DNA of 64,000 nt from Streptomyces sp. NL15-2K (GCF_030551255.1 NZ_CP130630.1:7979501-8043500), one strand, 5' to 3'. Positions 44,069 through 53,368 are shown, counted from the stretch's first letter. Notes: a model not told the origin generated them from the letters alone. Numbers and translations are program-made.

Positions 44069-44258
44069 CGGCTTCCGTCGCAGGGTGTCCTTGGACGGCT
44101 GAGCTGTTCAGGGGGGCGGGGGAGCAGCCGCTTCTCCGCCCCGCACACCCCGCCTGACGCCCCGCGTCGGGCACGTGCACATACTCAAACTTCCGGCTTC
44201 TCCACGTCTACGGCCGAGCCGGTACGTACTTCCCCCCGGACCCAGGGAGCTGTTTTCC

Positions 44259-44894
44259 ATGAGTGCCGAGACTCCGGTCCAGAGCGTCGGGACCTTCGCC
44301 CGGCTGCGTCTGCGATTCCGTGACTGGCGGGGCGCCCGGCCGTTCTGGGCAGGCCTGTTCACCCTGCTCGGCGGGGTGCCGATCGCCTACTTCCCGTATG
44401 CCACCCTCAAGTTGGGGAACATGTCGCTCGCCATGGCGACCACCGCGGGTGCGGGCTCCCTCATCATCGGTGTTCTGCTGGTCACGCTGGGCCTGACGAT
44501 GTGGTTCCAGCAGGCTACGCGCATCTTCGCCGGAGTAGCGGCGATCATCCTCGCCCTGGTGTCGCTGGTCGTCTCCAACATCGGCGGCTTCATCATCGGC
44601 TTCCTGCTCGCGATGCTCGGCGGCGCGCTCGCCGTCTCCTGGGCGCCGGGCCAGGCGCCCGAGTCCGACGCCGGACAGAAGGGCGTGGACCGGGGCCCCA
44701 CGGGGGAGAGTGTCGCTGGGCCCTCTCCCGAGGCCGCACCGGGCGAGCCAGGAGCGCCAGGTGGGCACGGAGTGCCAGGTATGCCGCGTGAGCCGAACCG
44801 CTCGCAGAACCCCGGCTACGGCGGCGGCGCGACGGACCGTACGGCCGCAGGCGTCTGGGCCGACGACTCCAACGGGGGGTACCGTGTCGGCTGA
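44259..44894 (+). CDS. DUF6114 membrane protein
   Basis: A 211-residue protein from the ATG at 44259 (GGGAG nearby). Four hydrophobic segments span residues 28-130 (FWAGLFTLLGGVPIAYFPYA, SLIIGVLLVTLGLTMWF, IFAGVAAIILALVSLVVSNI, FIIGFLLAMLGGALAVSW), followed by a disordered Gly/Pro/Glu-rich cytoplasmic or external tail. It regularly follows DUF6230. Its stop lies 11 bp inside the next gene. Confidence 0.87.
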   Translation: MSAETPVQSVGTFARLRLRFRDWRGARPFWAGLFTLLGGVPIAYFPYATLKLGNMSLAMATTAGAGSLIIGVLLVTLGLTMWFQQATRIFAGVAAIILALVSLVVSNIGGFIIGFLLAMLGGALAVSWAPGQAPESDAGQKGVDRGPTGESVAGPSPEAAPGEPGAPGGHGVPGMPREPNRSQNPGYGGGATDRTAAGVWADDSNGGYRVG

Positions 44895-46230
44895 CGAGTT
44901 CCGCGGCGACAGCCCTGCGGGCCCGGCACGGGCGAGAACGGGACCGCGGCACGCGGCGCCCAAGAAGCCGCTGTTCACCAGGTTCCACGTGCCGGCCGGC
45001 AAGGCGATAGCCATGGCGGCGATGCCGACGGCGGTCCTCATGGGGATGGGGTTCACGCCGACGCTCGCGATAGCCGACGAGCAGCCGACGTCGAACAGCC
45101 TGAAGGCCGACGAGTACAAGGATTGCCTTGCGGCGCTGGAGGACGGCCCCTCCAAGTCGCCCACGCCGTCGCCGTCCGCCTCGACGGACGAGTCCAAGGA
45201 CAAGTCCCCCGACAGCTCTTCGGACGCGTCGGACAAGGGTGACGCTGCGGAACCCAAGCCCTCGGCCCCCACGGGCTCCTCGGGCGACTCCTCTTCGTCG
45301 GATTCAGGTTCCGACGACAAGGACGACGCCGCCGCCAAGCCCGAGCCCACACCGTCCCCCTCCACCTCGCCGGGCAAGGAAGGCACCTCCGGCGACGCCG
45401 CCGCCAAGCCGAGCCCTTCGCCGTCCGAGACCGGCGGGGGCAACCTGCTGGAGGACATCGGCGACGCGATCACCGGCATCTTCACCGGCGGCAAGGACAC
45501 CTCGGAGACCGCGAGCCCGACACCGTCGACGACTCCTTCCCCCTCCGCCTCGGACGACGCGGCCAAGGACTCCTCCGACGCCGTGAAGGAGACGACCGAG
45601 AAGGTCACCGGCACGGTGGACGACACCGTGAAGGACACCACCGACAAGGCGTCCAAGGCGGCCGAGGACACCACCAAGGCCGCGGAGAAGGCGGCCGAGG
45701 ACGCGGCGGAGAAGGCCACCGCCTCGCCCAGCCCGTCCCCGAGCTCCTCCACGGACCCGGAGAAGTGCCCGGCCGCCACGGACGCCGAGGGCGGGGTCGA
45801 CAACAAGACCCTGGTGCCGGACGACCCGTGGTATCTGGAAGCCAGTTCGCTGACGCTGAAGGGTGCCGACTACCAGGGCATCGTCGAGGTGAGGACCGCG
45901 AGCGGCAAGACCAAGAAGGTCCTGAAGTACGTCATCTCCGACGGGACCGACATCGGCGACCTGCACCAGCTGGTGAAGGAGCACGGCAAGACCTACCACG
46001 TGCAGGCGGCCAAGGGTTCGACGTCCAAGATCACCAACGGCAAAACGGTGATGTACACGGAGAGCATCTCCGGCAACCTGCTCGGTCTCGTCCCGCTCAC
46101 GTTCGACCCGGAGCACCCGCCGCCGATCAACCTCCCGTGGATCTACTTCACCAACGTGAAGGTCGTGCAGGCCGCCCAGTTCGGCGGAACCCTGAACATT
46201 CCCGGGATGCGGCAGTACGTCACCGAGTAG
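44884..46230 (+). CDS. Large secreted or anchored Ser/Pro/Thr/Asp-rich protein
   Basis: A 448-residue protein from the GTG at 44884 with GGGGGG upstream, overlapping the DUF6114 gene by 11 bp. A hydrophobic segment (AIAMAAMPTAVLMGMGFTPT) lies at about 41-60. Residues 85-290 are low complexity: SPTPSPSAS and PSPSPSET runs, then an Ala/Lys/Glu/Thr helix-like stretch (KETTEKV, KAAEDTTKAAEKAAEDAAEK). The C-terminal 150 residues are ordered (WYLEASSLTLKGADYQGIVE ... TLNIPGMRQY). Third gene of the DUF6230 operon, probably exposed at the envelope. A terminator follows 40 bp downstream. Confidence 0.82.
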   Translation: MSADEFRGDSPAGPARARTGPRHAAPKKPLFTRFHVPAGKAIAMAAMPTAVLMGMGFTPTLAIADEQPTSNSLKADEYKDCLAALEDGPSKSPTPSPSASTDESKDKSPDSSSDASDKGDAAEPKPSAPTGSSGDSSSSDSGSDDKDDAAAKPEPTPSPSTSPGKEGTSGDAAAKPSPSPSETGGGNLLEDIGDAITGIFTGGKDTSETASPTPSTTPSPSASDDAAKDSSDAVKETTEKVTGTVDDTVKDTTDKASKAAEDTTKAAEKAAEDAAEKATASPSPSPSSSTDPEKCPAATDAEGGVDNKTLVPDDPWYLEASSLTLKGADYQGIVEVRTASGKTKKVLKYVISDGTDIGDLHQLVKEHGKTYHVQAAKGSTSKITNGKTVMYTESISGNLLGLVPLTFDPEHPPPINLPWIYFTNVKVVQAAQFGGTLNIPGMRQYVTE

Positions 46231-46269
46231 GCGCCACCCCCACAGACCCGTCCGGGAGCCGCGATACAG

Positions 46270-46316
46270 GGCTGTGACCCGGTTCTTCCGCTGAGGCGGG
46301 GGGCCGGGTCACAGCC
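46270..46316 (+). terminator. Terminator of the DUF6230 operon
   Basis: GGCTGTGACCCGG and CCGGGTCACAGCC are perfect 13 bp arms around a 21 nt loop, followed by TTGT. Confidence 0.88.
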
Positions 46317-46352
46317 TTGTACGGTGACGGCCACCGGGGAGAGGACGCGACC

Positions 46353-46451
46353 ATGTCGGATTTCGTCCGCGAGGGGCGGCTGCTCCGGGTCGTGGGGTAC
46401 AAGCCCTGGCCACCGGACTTCCCGGTGGAGTCGGGAACCATCGGCTGCTGA
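46353..46451 (+). CDS. Candidate 32-residue small protein
   Basis: ATG at 46353 is preceded by GGGGAGAGGA at a good distance and opens a frame of 32 codons (MSDFVREGRLLRVVGYKPWP... GTIGC) ending at TGA 46449-46451. Next to it, 15 bp on, is the TTG-started gene. The strong ribosome site and the Trp/Pro-rich non-repetitive sequence argue that it is translated. Not recognised; it could be a leader peptide. Confidence 0.4.
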   Translation: MSDFVREGRLLRVVGYKPWPPDFPVESGTIGC

Positions 46452-46466
46452 GCTCATGGAGCTGAC

Positions 46467-47015
46467 TTGAGCGGACTCTTCGACGACCTGGACCGGCTCG
46501 ACCTCGACGGCCACGTGCGGCGCTGGTCGGCGCCGGATGTCGTGCGAGCCGACGGCGAGGTGAACCAATGGATCGCGGCGTCCCAGGCCTTCACCCACCA
46601 TCTCCAGCAGGACCCGGCGCGGCTCTCCGACGATCGGTTGCGCGGGGTCGGGGTGGCGTGGCCGGCCCTGATGGCGGCCGCCGAGCGGTCGACCGGCCCG
46701 CAGCGCGACGAATGGCTGATGCGCGACCTGTGGCTCAGGGCCTGGCTGTTGAAGCATGTGGGGCCCCGCCCGGACGTCCCCCTGCTGGATCCGCGGCCGC
46801 TGCTCGACCGGGCCCTGGACGCCCTGCCCATGAGCCGCGAGGAGACCGCCGTACTCGCGCCGCGCTGGCGGGAGTTGGAGCGTGAGCAGATCCTCGCCCT
46901 CCGGATGACCAAGCGGTTGCTGGCGTTCATGCGTGCCGTGGCACCTCACCTCAGGGACCATCCCAGGTGGGCCGAGCAGGAGGCCTGGCAACAGCTGGCC
47001 GGAGACCTCCCGTAG
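46467..47015 (+). CDS. Hypothetical helical protein
   Basis: A 182-residue protein read from a TTG at 46467 (GGAG six bases upstream); no ATG or GTG is in a better place. It is all-helical by appearance, with SGLFDDLDRLDLDGHVRRWS at the start and LDRALDALPMSREETAVLAP in the second half, no membrane segment and no motif I recognise. It probably shares a transcript with the small frame at 46353. Its end is a hairpin next to the IS30 insertion. Confidence 0.7.
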   Translation: MSGLFDDLDRLDLDGHVRRWSAPDVVRADGEVNQWIAASQAFTHHLQQDPARLSDDRLRGVGVAWPALMAAAERSTGPQRDEWLMRDLWLRAWLLKHVGPRPDVPLLDPRPLLDRALDALPMSREETAVLAPRWRELEREQILALRMTKRLLAFMRAVAPHLRDHPRWAEQEAWQQLAGDLP

Positions 47016-47047
47016 GAAACCGCTGAGGGCCCCCTGCCGGCGGTTTC
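47016..47047 (+). terminator. Hairpin used as IS target neighbourhood
   Basis: GAAACCGC and GCGGTTTC (8 bp arms, 16 nt loop containing GGGCCCCC) begin right at the stop codon. The IS30 element is inserted immediately after it. Confidence 0.7.
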
Positions 47048-47050
47048 TAG

Positions 47051-48329
47051 GTGTCGTCGCAACACGTGGTTGTGTTGATCAGGCGGTGAGCAGTTTATGC
47101 AGGCGCTCGGCTGGGGTTTCCCGGCCGAGCGTTTTGCGTGGGCGGCCGTTCAGCTCGGCGGCGACGGCGTCGAGGTGCTCGCGGGTGTGGACGGCGAGGT
47201 CGGTGCCCTTGGGGAAGTACTGCCGGAGCAGGCCGTTGGTGTTCTCGTTCGAGCCGCGCTGCCAGGGGCTGGCCGGATCGCAGAAGTAGACCGGGACGTC
47301 GGTGGCGATGGTGAACGCGCCGTGGCTGCCCATTTCCGAGCCCTGGTCCCACGTCAGGGACCGTCGCAGGTGGGACGGCAGGGTCCGGACCGTGGTGACC
47401 AGCGCGTCGCGAACGCTCTCGGCGCCGTGGTCGCCGGGCAGATGCAGGAGCATGACGTAGCGGGTGGCCCGCTCGACCAGGGTACCGATCGCCGACTTTC
47501 CGTCCTTGCCGATGATGAGATCGCCCTCCCAGTGCCCGGGGACCGCCCGGTCCTCGGCTTCGGCCGGACGCTCGCTGATCATGACCATCGGGGTGGCGAA
47601 CCGGGGCCGGCGCTGCTGGGCCTGGCGGCGAGGTCTGCGCCGGGCGCGTCCGGTGCGCAGGGCGCGGGCCAGTTCGCGGCGCAGCTCACCCCGGCCCTGG
47701 ACGTAGAGGGCCTGGTAGACCGTCTCGTGGACCACGTGCATCTCCGGCCGCTGGGGAAACCGTGCCCGCAGAGCCTGACAGATCTGCTCCGGGCTCCACC
47801 GTAGGTCCAGGTGGTCCTGGATGAAGTTGCGCAGCTGCGGGTTCTGGCCGATCTTCCCGGGCTTCGGACGGGGCCGGCGGGCATCGGCACGGGCCTGGGC
47901 CGCGTGCGGGCGGTACTGGCCGCCCGTCGGGTGACGGTTGCGGCGGATCTCCCGGCTGACCGTCGACGGGCTGCGGCCCAGCTCCGCGGCTATCGCCCGC
48001 ACGGTCGCCTTCTCCCGCAGCCGGTCGGCGATGTGAATGCGGTCTTCCTCGCGCAGGTACCGGGACGGCCCGCAGGGCGCTGCCACCGCGTTGATCGGTG
48101 GCAGCGCCTTCCGGTTACCGTATGCCTGACGACCGTTGCGCCACTTCTGGCCGGTCCGGCGGTCGATCCCGACGATCCGGCACGCTTCCCGGTTGCTCAC
48201 ACCCTGCTGCATGAGCCGGGAGTATGCCTCCCGCTCCCTGGCGAGCTTCTTCCTGCCCTGAGGCCTCTCCCGGTCCTTACGGATCTCGAAGTCCATCGCA
48301 CCCCTTGAACTGGGGTGTTGCAACGACTC
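47051..48329 (-). mobile_element. Complete IS30-family insertion sequence
   Basis: Ends GTGTCGTCGCAACAC (47051) and the inverse of GAGTCGTTGCAACAC (48329) match at 13 of 15 positions. CTAG flanks both sides (47047-47050, 48330-48333), either a 4 bp target duplication or a palindromic target. Length 1,279 bp with one transposase gene, apparently intact. Confidence 0.85.
47079..48296 (-). CDS. IS30-family transposase
   Basis: A 405-residue transposase from the ATG at 48296 (MDFEIRKDRERPQGRKKL). Two HTH regions (SNREACRIVGIDRRTGQKWR and TVRAIAAELGRSPSTVSREI) precede a DDE catalytic domain: Asp in HWEGDLIIGK, Asp in LTWDQGSEMG and Glu in GSNENTNGLLRQYF. All three acids are present and the frame is unbroken, so the element is probably active or only recently silent. 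Terminal repeats enclose it tightly. Confidence 0.93.
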   Translation of the reverse strand: MDFEIRKDRERPQGRKKLAREREAYSRLMQQGVSNREACRIVGIDRRTGQKWRNGRQAYGNRKALPPINAVAAPCGPSRYLREEDRIHIADRLREKATVRAIAAELGRSPSTVSREIRRNRHPTGGQYRPHAAQARADARRPRPKPGKIGQNPQLRNFIQDHLDLRWSPEQICQALRARFPQRPEMHVVHETVYQALYVQGRGELRRELARALRTGRARRRPRRQAQQRRPRFATPMVMISERPAEAEDRAVPGHWEGDLIIGKDGKSAIGTLVERATRYVMLLHLPGDHGAESVRDALVTTVRTLPSHLRRSLTWDQGSEMGSHGAFTIATDVPVYFCDPASPWQRGSNENTNGLLRQYFPKGTDLAVHTREHLDAVAAELNGRPRKTLGRETPAERLHKLLTA

Positions 48330-48383
48330 CTAGAACCCAAGGTGCCAGGGGGCGCCCTCGAAGTCGTACGGCGAACGAAGCCG

Positions 48384-49811
48384 TCAGCCGCGGCCCTCGC
48401 CCAGATGATGCACCCGAACCATGTTCGTCGTCCCCGGCACCCCAGGCGGCGAGCCCGCCGTGATGATCACGATGTCGCCCTCGTTGAACTGGGTCATCTT
48501 GAGCATCTCCTGGTCCACCAGCTCGACCATCTCGTCGGTGCTGTTCACGAACGGCACGACGTACGGGTCCACGCCCCAGCTGAGCGTCATCTGGTTGCGG
48601 GTGCCCTCGTCCGTGGTGAAGGCCACGATGGGCTGGGCGGCGCGGTAGCGGCACAGGCGGCGGGCGGTGTCGCCGGACTGGGTGAAGGCGACCAGGCCGC
48701 GGCCGCCGAGGAAGTCCGCGATCTCGCAGGCGGCGCGGGCGACCGAACCGCCCTGCGTGCGGGGCTTCTTGCCGGGGACCAGGGGCTGGAGGCCCTTCGA
48801 CAGCAGCTCCTGCTCGGCAGCCGTGACGATCTTCGACATCGTCTTGACCGTCTCGATGGGGTACGCGCCGACGCTCGACTCCGCCGACAGCATGACCGCG
48901 TCCGCGCCGTCCAGGATCGCGTTGGCCACGTCGGAGGCCTCCGCGCGGGTCGGGCGGGAGTTGGTGATCATCGACTCCATCATCTGGGTCGCCACGATCA
49001 CCGGCTTGGCGTTGCGGCGGCACAGCTCGATGAGGCGCTTCTGCACCATGGGGACCTTCTCGAGCGGGTACTCGACGGCCAGGTCGCCACGGGCCACCAT
49101 GACGGCGTCGAACGCCATCACGACGTCCTCCATGTTGTCCACCGCCTGCGGCTTCTCCACCTTGGCGATGACGGGGACGCGGCGGCCCTCCTCGTCCATG
49201 ATCCGGTGGACGTCGGCGACGTCCTTGGCGTCCCGGACGAAGGACAGCGCGACCAGGTCGCAGCCCATGCGGAGGGCGAAGCGGAGGTCGTCGACGTCCT
49301 TCTCGGACAGCGCCGGGACGTTCACGGCCGTGCCGGGCAGGTTGATGCCCTTGTGGTCGGAGACGACGCCGCCCTCGATGACGATCGACTTCACCCGCGG
49401 GCCCTCGACGTCCAGGACCTTCAGCTCGACGTTGCCATCGTTGATCAGGATCTGGTCGCCGCGCGCGACGTCGGAGGGCAGGCCCTTGTACGTCGTCCCG
49501 CAGATCTGCTTGTCACCCGGGACGTCCTCCGTGGTGATGACGAACTCGTCACCGCGCTCCAGCTCGACGGGGCCCTCGGCGAAGGTCTCCAGGCGGATCT
49601 TCGGGCCCTGCAGGTCGGCGAGGACACCGATGGCCCGGCCGGTCTCCTTGGACGCGGCACGGACGCGGTCGTACCGCCCCTGGTGCTCGGCGTGCGTGCC
49701 GTGGCTGAAGTTGAAGCGGGCCACGTTCATGCCGGCCTCGATCAGCGACACCAGCTGCTCGTGGGAGTCGACCGCGGGGCCGAGAGTACAGACGATTTTC
49801 GAACGGCGCAT
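48384..49811 (-). CDS. pyk: Pyruvate kinase
   Basis: A 475-residue enzyme of normal length converting phosphoenolpyruvate and ADP to pyruvate and ATP. Markers: MRRSKIVCTLGPAVDS at the start, NFSHGTHAEH, the catalytic Lys region VIAKVEKPQAVDN and MVARGDLAVEY, then TQMMESMITNSRPTRAEASD. The C-terminal allosteric domain is present (GVPGTTNMVRVHHLGEG). It is one of the Streptomyces pyruvate kinase paralogues that lie beside ackA-pta. The ATG at 49811 is clear. A CGGAATATTCCG palindrome 29 bp upstream may control it. Confidence 0.96.
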   Translation of the reverse strand: MRRSKIVCTLGPAVDSHEQLVSLIEAGMNVARFNFSHGTHAEHQGRYDRVRAASKETGRAIGVLADLQGPKIRLETFAEGPVELERGDEFVITTEDVPGDKQICGTTYKGLPSDVARGDQILINDGNVELKVLDVEGPRVKSIVIEGGVVSDHKGINLPGTAVNVPALSEKDVDDLRFALRMGCDLVALSFVRDAKDVADVHRIMDEEGRRVPVIAKVEKPQAVDNMEDVVMAFDAVMVARGDLAVEYPLEKVPMVQKRLIELCRRNAKPVIVATQMMESMITNSRPTRAEASDVANAILDGADAVMLSAESSVGAYPIETVKTMSKIVTAAEQELLSKGLQPLVPGKKPRTQGGSVARAACEIADFLGGRGLVAFTQSGDTARRLCRYRAAQPIVAFTTDEGTRNQMTLSWGVDPYVVPFVNSTDEMVELVDQEMLKMTQFNEGDIVIITAGSPPGVPGTTNMVRVHHLGEGRG

Positions 49812-49839
49812 GGGGCGATCCTATCGGTTTGTTTCGCTA

Positions 49840-49851
49840 CGGAATATTCCG
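49840..49851. promoter_or_regulatory. 12-bp palindrome upstream of pyk
   Basis: CGGAATATTCCG is perfectly symmetrical and lies 29 bp before the pyk ATG in an AT-richer patch, so it may overlap the promoter. Confidence 0.45.
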
Positions 49852-49920
49852 CCTGGTGGAAGGTGCACGACGTGTGGAAGGTGCGGAACGTGCCGGAGAT
49901 ACAAATGGGCGGTCGCGCGC

Positions 49921-51171
49921 TCAGTTGTTCTTTCCGCCCGCGCTCTTTCCGGCCGAGCTCTTTCCGACCAGGGCATAAGTCTGTGTGGCGATTTCCAGTT
50001 CTTCGTCCGTCGGGACCACGGCGACCGCCACGCGCGCGTGTGCGGGCGAGATCAGCCGCGGCTCGTCGCCGCGTACGGCGTTCAGCTCGCCGTCCACCGC
50101 CAGGCCCAGCTCAGCCAGGCCCGCGACGGCGGCCTCCCGCACCGGCGCCGCGTTCTCACCGACCCCGGCCGTGAACGCGATGGCGTCCACCCGGCCGAGC
50201 ACCGCGTAATAGGCGCCGATGTACTTCTTCAGACGGTGAATGTAGATGTCGAAGGCGAGCTGTGCCTGTGCCGCGTCCTCGCCGCCCGCATCGATCCGGC
50301 GGCGGATCTCCCGCATGTCGTTGTCCCCGCACAGACCGATCAATCCGCTCTTCTTGTTGAGAAGAGTGTCGATCTCGTCCGTGGACATTCCGCCAACGCG
50401 CATCAAATGGAAGATGACGGCCGGGTCCATGTCTCCGGATCGCGTACCCATCACGAGCCCCTCCAAAGGTGTCAGCCCCATGGAGGTGTCGACACATCGT
50501 CCGCCCCTGACCGCCGAGGCGGACGCCCCGTTGCCCAGGTGCAGCACGATCACGTTCACCTCTTCCGGCGACCTGCCCAGCAGCCGCGCCGTCGCCCGGG
50601 ACACGTACGCGTGCGACGTGCCGTGGAAGCCGTAGCGCCGGATCCGGTGCTCGTCGGCGGTCTTCACGTCGATCGCGTAGCGCGCGGCCGACTCCGGCAT
50701 CGTGGTGTGGAAGGCGGTGTCGAAGACGGCGACCTGCGGGAGGTCCGGGCGCAGCGACTGTGCCGTGCGGATCCCGGTCAGGTTGGCCGGGTTGTGCAGG
50801 GGCGCCACCGGTATCAGCCGCTCGATCTCGGCGAGCACGGCCTCGTCGACGACCGTCGGCTCGGTGAAGTGCTGCCCGCCGTGCACCACCCGGTGCCCGA
50901 TGGCCGCCAGCTCCGGCGAGTCCAGCCCGAGCCCGTCCTTCGACAGCTCCTCCGATACGGCCTTCAAGGCGGCCTCGTGGTCGGCGATCGGGCCGGTCCA
51001 CTCGCGCAAGGCGCCCCCGCCGGCCAGCGGCGTGTGCTTGAGACGGGCGGTCTCCTCGCCGATGCGCTCGACGAGCCCCACGGCCAGCCGGCTGCTGTCC
51101 CGCATGTCGAGCAGCTGGTACTTCACCGACGAGGAACCGGAGTTGAGGACGAGGACACGCGTGGGGCTCAC
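49921..51171 (-). CDS. ackA: Acetate kinase
   Basis: A 416-residue enzyme making ATP from acetyl phosphate. VLVLNSGSSSVKYQLLD holds the phosphate-binding Asn/Ser run; GHRVVHGGQHF, VFDTAFHTTMP, YGFHGTSHAYV and HLGNGASASAV are all intact. A C-terminal Lys/Ser/Gly tail (SSAGKSAGGKNN) is extra. The GTG at 51171 overlaps the pta stop (GTGA), giving a coupled pta-ackA operon for overflow acetate metabolism. Confidence 0.96.
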   Translation of the reverse strand: MSPTRVLVLNSGSSSVKYQLLDMRDSSRLAVGLVERIGEETARLKHTPLAGGGALREWTGPIADHEAALKAVSEELSKDGLGLDSPELAAIGHRVVHGGQHFTEPTVVDEAVLAEIERLIPVAPLHNPANLTGIRTAQSLRPDLPQVAVFDTAFHTTMPESAARYAIDVKTADEHRIRRYGFHGTSHAYVSRATARLLGRSPEEVNVIVLHLGNGASASAVRGGRCVDTSMGLTPLEGLVMGTRSGDMDPAVIFHLMRVGGMSTDEIDTLLNKKSGLIGLCGDNDMREIRRRIDAGGEDAAQAQLAFDIYIHRLKKYIGAYYAVLGRVDAIAFTAGVGENAAPVREAAVAGLAELGLAVDGELNAVRGDEPRLISPAHARVAVAVVPTDEELEIATQTYALVGKSSAGKSAGGKNN

Positions 51172-53270
51172 TGGGCGGTTACCTTCTCGATCGGGGACGC
51201 GGCGAGTGTCTGGGCCTGGATCGCCGTGATGGCGACCGTCGTGACGATGTCCGGGACGAGCGCGCCCCGGGACAGGTCGTTGACCGGCTTGCGCAGACCC
51301 TGCAGCACCGGCCCGACGGCGATCGCACCGGCCGACCGCTGCACGGCCTTGTAGGTGTTGTTACCCGTATTGAGGTCGGGGAAGATCAGAACCGTTGCCT
51401 GCCCGGCGACCTCGGAGCCCGGCAGCTTGGTCGCCGCGACCGACGGCTCCACGGCCGCGTCGTACTGGATCGGCCCCTCGATCTTCAGGTCTTGCCGCCT
51501 TTCCCGTACCAGCTCCGTCGCCTCGCGCACCTTGTCGACGTCGGCGCCCGAGCCGGACGTACCGGTCGAGTACGACAGCATCGCGATCCGCGGCTCCACG
51601 CCGAACTGTTCGGCGGTGGCGGCCGACTGGATGGCGATGTCGGCGAGCTGCTCGGCGTTCGGGTCGGGGTTCACCGCGCAGTCGCCGTAGACGAGGACCT
51701 TGTCGGCCAGGCACATGAAGAAGACGGAGGAGACGATCGAGGCGTCCGGCTTCGTCTTGATGATCTCGAAGCCGGGGCGGATGGTCGCCGCAGTGGAGTG
51801 CACCGAGCCCGACACCATGCCGTCGGCCAGGCCCTCCTCGACCATCAGCGTGCCGAAGTAGTTCACGTCGGAGACGACGTCGTAGGCCAGCTCGACGGTG
51901 ACGCCCTTGTGGGCCCGGAGCCTGGCGTACTTCTCGGCGAAGGCGTCGCGCAGCTCGCTGGTGGCCGGGTCGATCAGCTGGGCGTCGCCGAGGTCGATGC
52001 CGAGGTCGGCGGCCTTCTTGCGGATCTGGTCGACCGGGCCGAGGAGCGTGAGGTCGCAGACCCCGCGGCGCAGCAGCACCTCGGCGGCGTGCAGCACGCG
52101 CGGTTCGGTGCCCTCGGGCAGCACGACGCGCCGCTTGTCCGAGCGGGCCTGCTCCAGGAGCTTGTGCTCGAACATCATCGGCGTGAGGCGGTCGCTGCTC
52201 GGGGCGGACACCCGCTTCAGCAGGTCGCTGGTGTCGACGTACCGCTCGAAGAGGCCGAGGGCGGTCTCCGCCTTGCGGGGCGTGGCCGCGTTCAACTTCC
52301 CCTCCAGGGAGAAGAGTTCGGCGGCGGTGGGGAAGCTGTTGCCGGCCACCGACAGCACCGGGGTGCCGGGGGCGAGGCGGGCGGCGAGGGTGAGGATGTC
52401 GTCGCCGGGCACCTCGTCGAGGGTGAGCAGCACGCCCGCTATCGGCGGGGTGCCGGCGCTGTGCGCGGCCAGCGAGCCGACGACCAGGTCGGCGCGGTCG
52501 CCCGGGGTGACGACGAGGCAGCCCGGGGTCAGGGCGCCCAGGAAGTTCGGCAGCATCGCCCCGCCGAAGACGAAGTCGAGCGCGTCCCGAGCCAGCCCCG
52601 AGTCGTCGCCGAGGACGACCCTGGCGCCGAGGGTGTGCGCGATCTGGGCGACGGTGGGCGCGGAGAGGGCGGGCTCGTCCGGGAGGACGTAGCAGGGCAC
52701 GGGGAGGCGGCCGTCGAGCTGCTCGGCGATCTCGTCCCGGTCGGCGCGGGCGACCCGGTTGGTGACCATGGCGAGGACGTCGCAGCCGAGACTGTCGTAG
52801 GCCCGGTAGGCGTTGCGGGTCTCGGCGAGCATGGACTCGGTGGTCTGCTTACGGCCGCCCACGACCGGGATCACGGACGCGCCGAACTCGTTCGCCAGCC
52901 GGGCGTTGAGGGAGAGCTCGTCCGGGAACTGGGTGTCGGCGTAGTCGGTGCCGAGGACGAGGACGACGTCGTAGTCCCGGGCGACGCGGTGGAACCGGTC
53001 GACCAGCGTGGAGACCAGCTCGTCGGCGCCCTGCTCGGCCTGGAGGGCGGACGCCTCGTGGTAGTCCATGCCGTAGACCGTCGCCGGATCCTGGGACAGG
53101 CGGTAGCGGGCGCGCAGCAGCTCGAACAGGCGATCGGGGCCGTCGTGGACGAGGGGACGGAACACTCCGACCCGGTCGACCTGCCGGGTGAGGAGTTCCA
53201 TGACCCCCAGCTCGACGACCTGGCGGCCGTCGCCGCGGTCGATACCGGTCACGTACACGCTGCGGGTCAC
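51168..53270 (-). CDS. pta: Phosphate acetyltransferase (long, two-domain)
   Basis: A protein of 700 residues from the GTG at 53270 (GGGGAGAG upstream); an in-frame GTG at 53297 would add nine residues. The N-terminal part (VYVTGIDRGDGRQVVELGVM) is the P-loop-like DRTGG/BioD-type regulatory region, degenerate in the loop. The C-terminal 330 residues are the catalytic domain (VVLPEGTEPRVLHAAEVLL, MVSGSVHSTAATIRPGFEII, FPDLNTGNNTYKAVQR). It forms acetyl phosphate from acetyl-CoA for AckA, with which it overlaps. Confidence 0.95.
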   Translation of the reverse strand: MTRSVYVTGIDRGDGRQVVELGVMELLTRQVDRVGVFRPLVHDGPDRLFELLRARYRLSQDPATVYGMDYHEASALQAEQGADELVSTLVDRFHRVARDYDVVLVLGTDYADTQFPDELSLNARLANEFGASVIPVVGGRKQTTESMLAETRNAYRAYDSLGCDVLAMVTNRVARADRDEIAEQLDGRLPVPCYVLPDEPALSAPTVAQIAHTLGARVVLGDDSGLARDALDFVFGGAMLPNFLGALTPGCLVVTPGDRADLVVGSLAAHSAGTPPIAGVLLTLDEVPGDDILTLAARLAPGTPVLSVAGNSFPTAAELFSLEGKLNAATPRKAETALGLFERYVDTSDLLKRVSAPSSDRLTPMMFEHKLLEQARSDKRRVVLPEGTEPRVLHAAEVLLRRGVCDLTLLGPVDQIRKKAADLGIDLGDAQLIDPATSELRDAFAEKYARLRAHKGVTVELAYDVVSDVNYFGTLMVEEGLADGMVSGSVHSTAATIRPGFEIIKTKPDASIVSSVFFMCLADKVLVYGDCAVNPDPNAEQLADIAIQSAATAEQFGVEPRIAMLSYSTGTSGSGADVDKVREATELVRERRQDLKIEGPIQYDAAVEPSVAATKLPGSEVAGQATVLIFPDLNTGNNTYKAVQRSAGAIAVGPVLQGLRKPVNDLSRGALVPDIVTTVAITAIQAQTLAASPIEKVTAQ

Positions 53271-53339
53271 GCGTGCTCTCCCCTTCGTCGGCGTCACAAC
53301 ACGTCATAAAAATCGCCCACCGAGGTGAGCAGAACCCTC

Positions 53340-53368
53340 TTGACAATACCTCTGGCGATGGGTAAAGC
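53340..53368 (+). promoter_or_regulatory. Probable housekeeping promoter of pfkA
   Basis: TTGACA (53340-53345) and TAAAGC (53363-53368) with a 17 bp spacer, 94 bp upstream of the pfkA ATG. The -35 is consensus, the -10 weaker. Confidence 0.6.

Noticed and set aside
47097..48308. Plus-strand frames within the IS30 element
   Set aside because: Antisense of the transposase, with no motif of their own.
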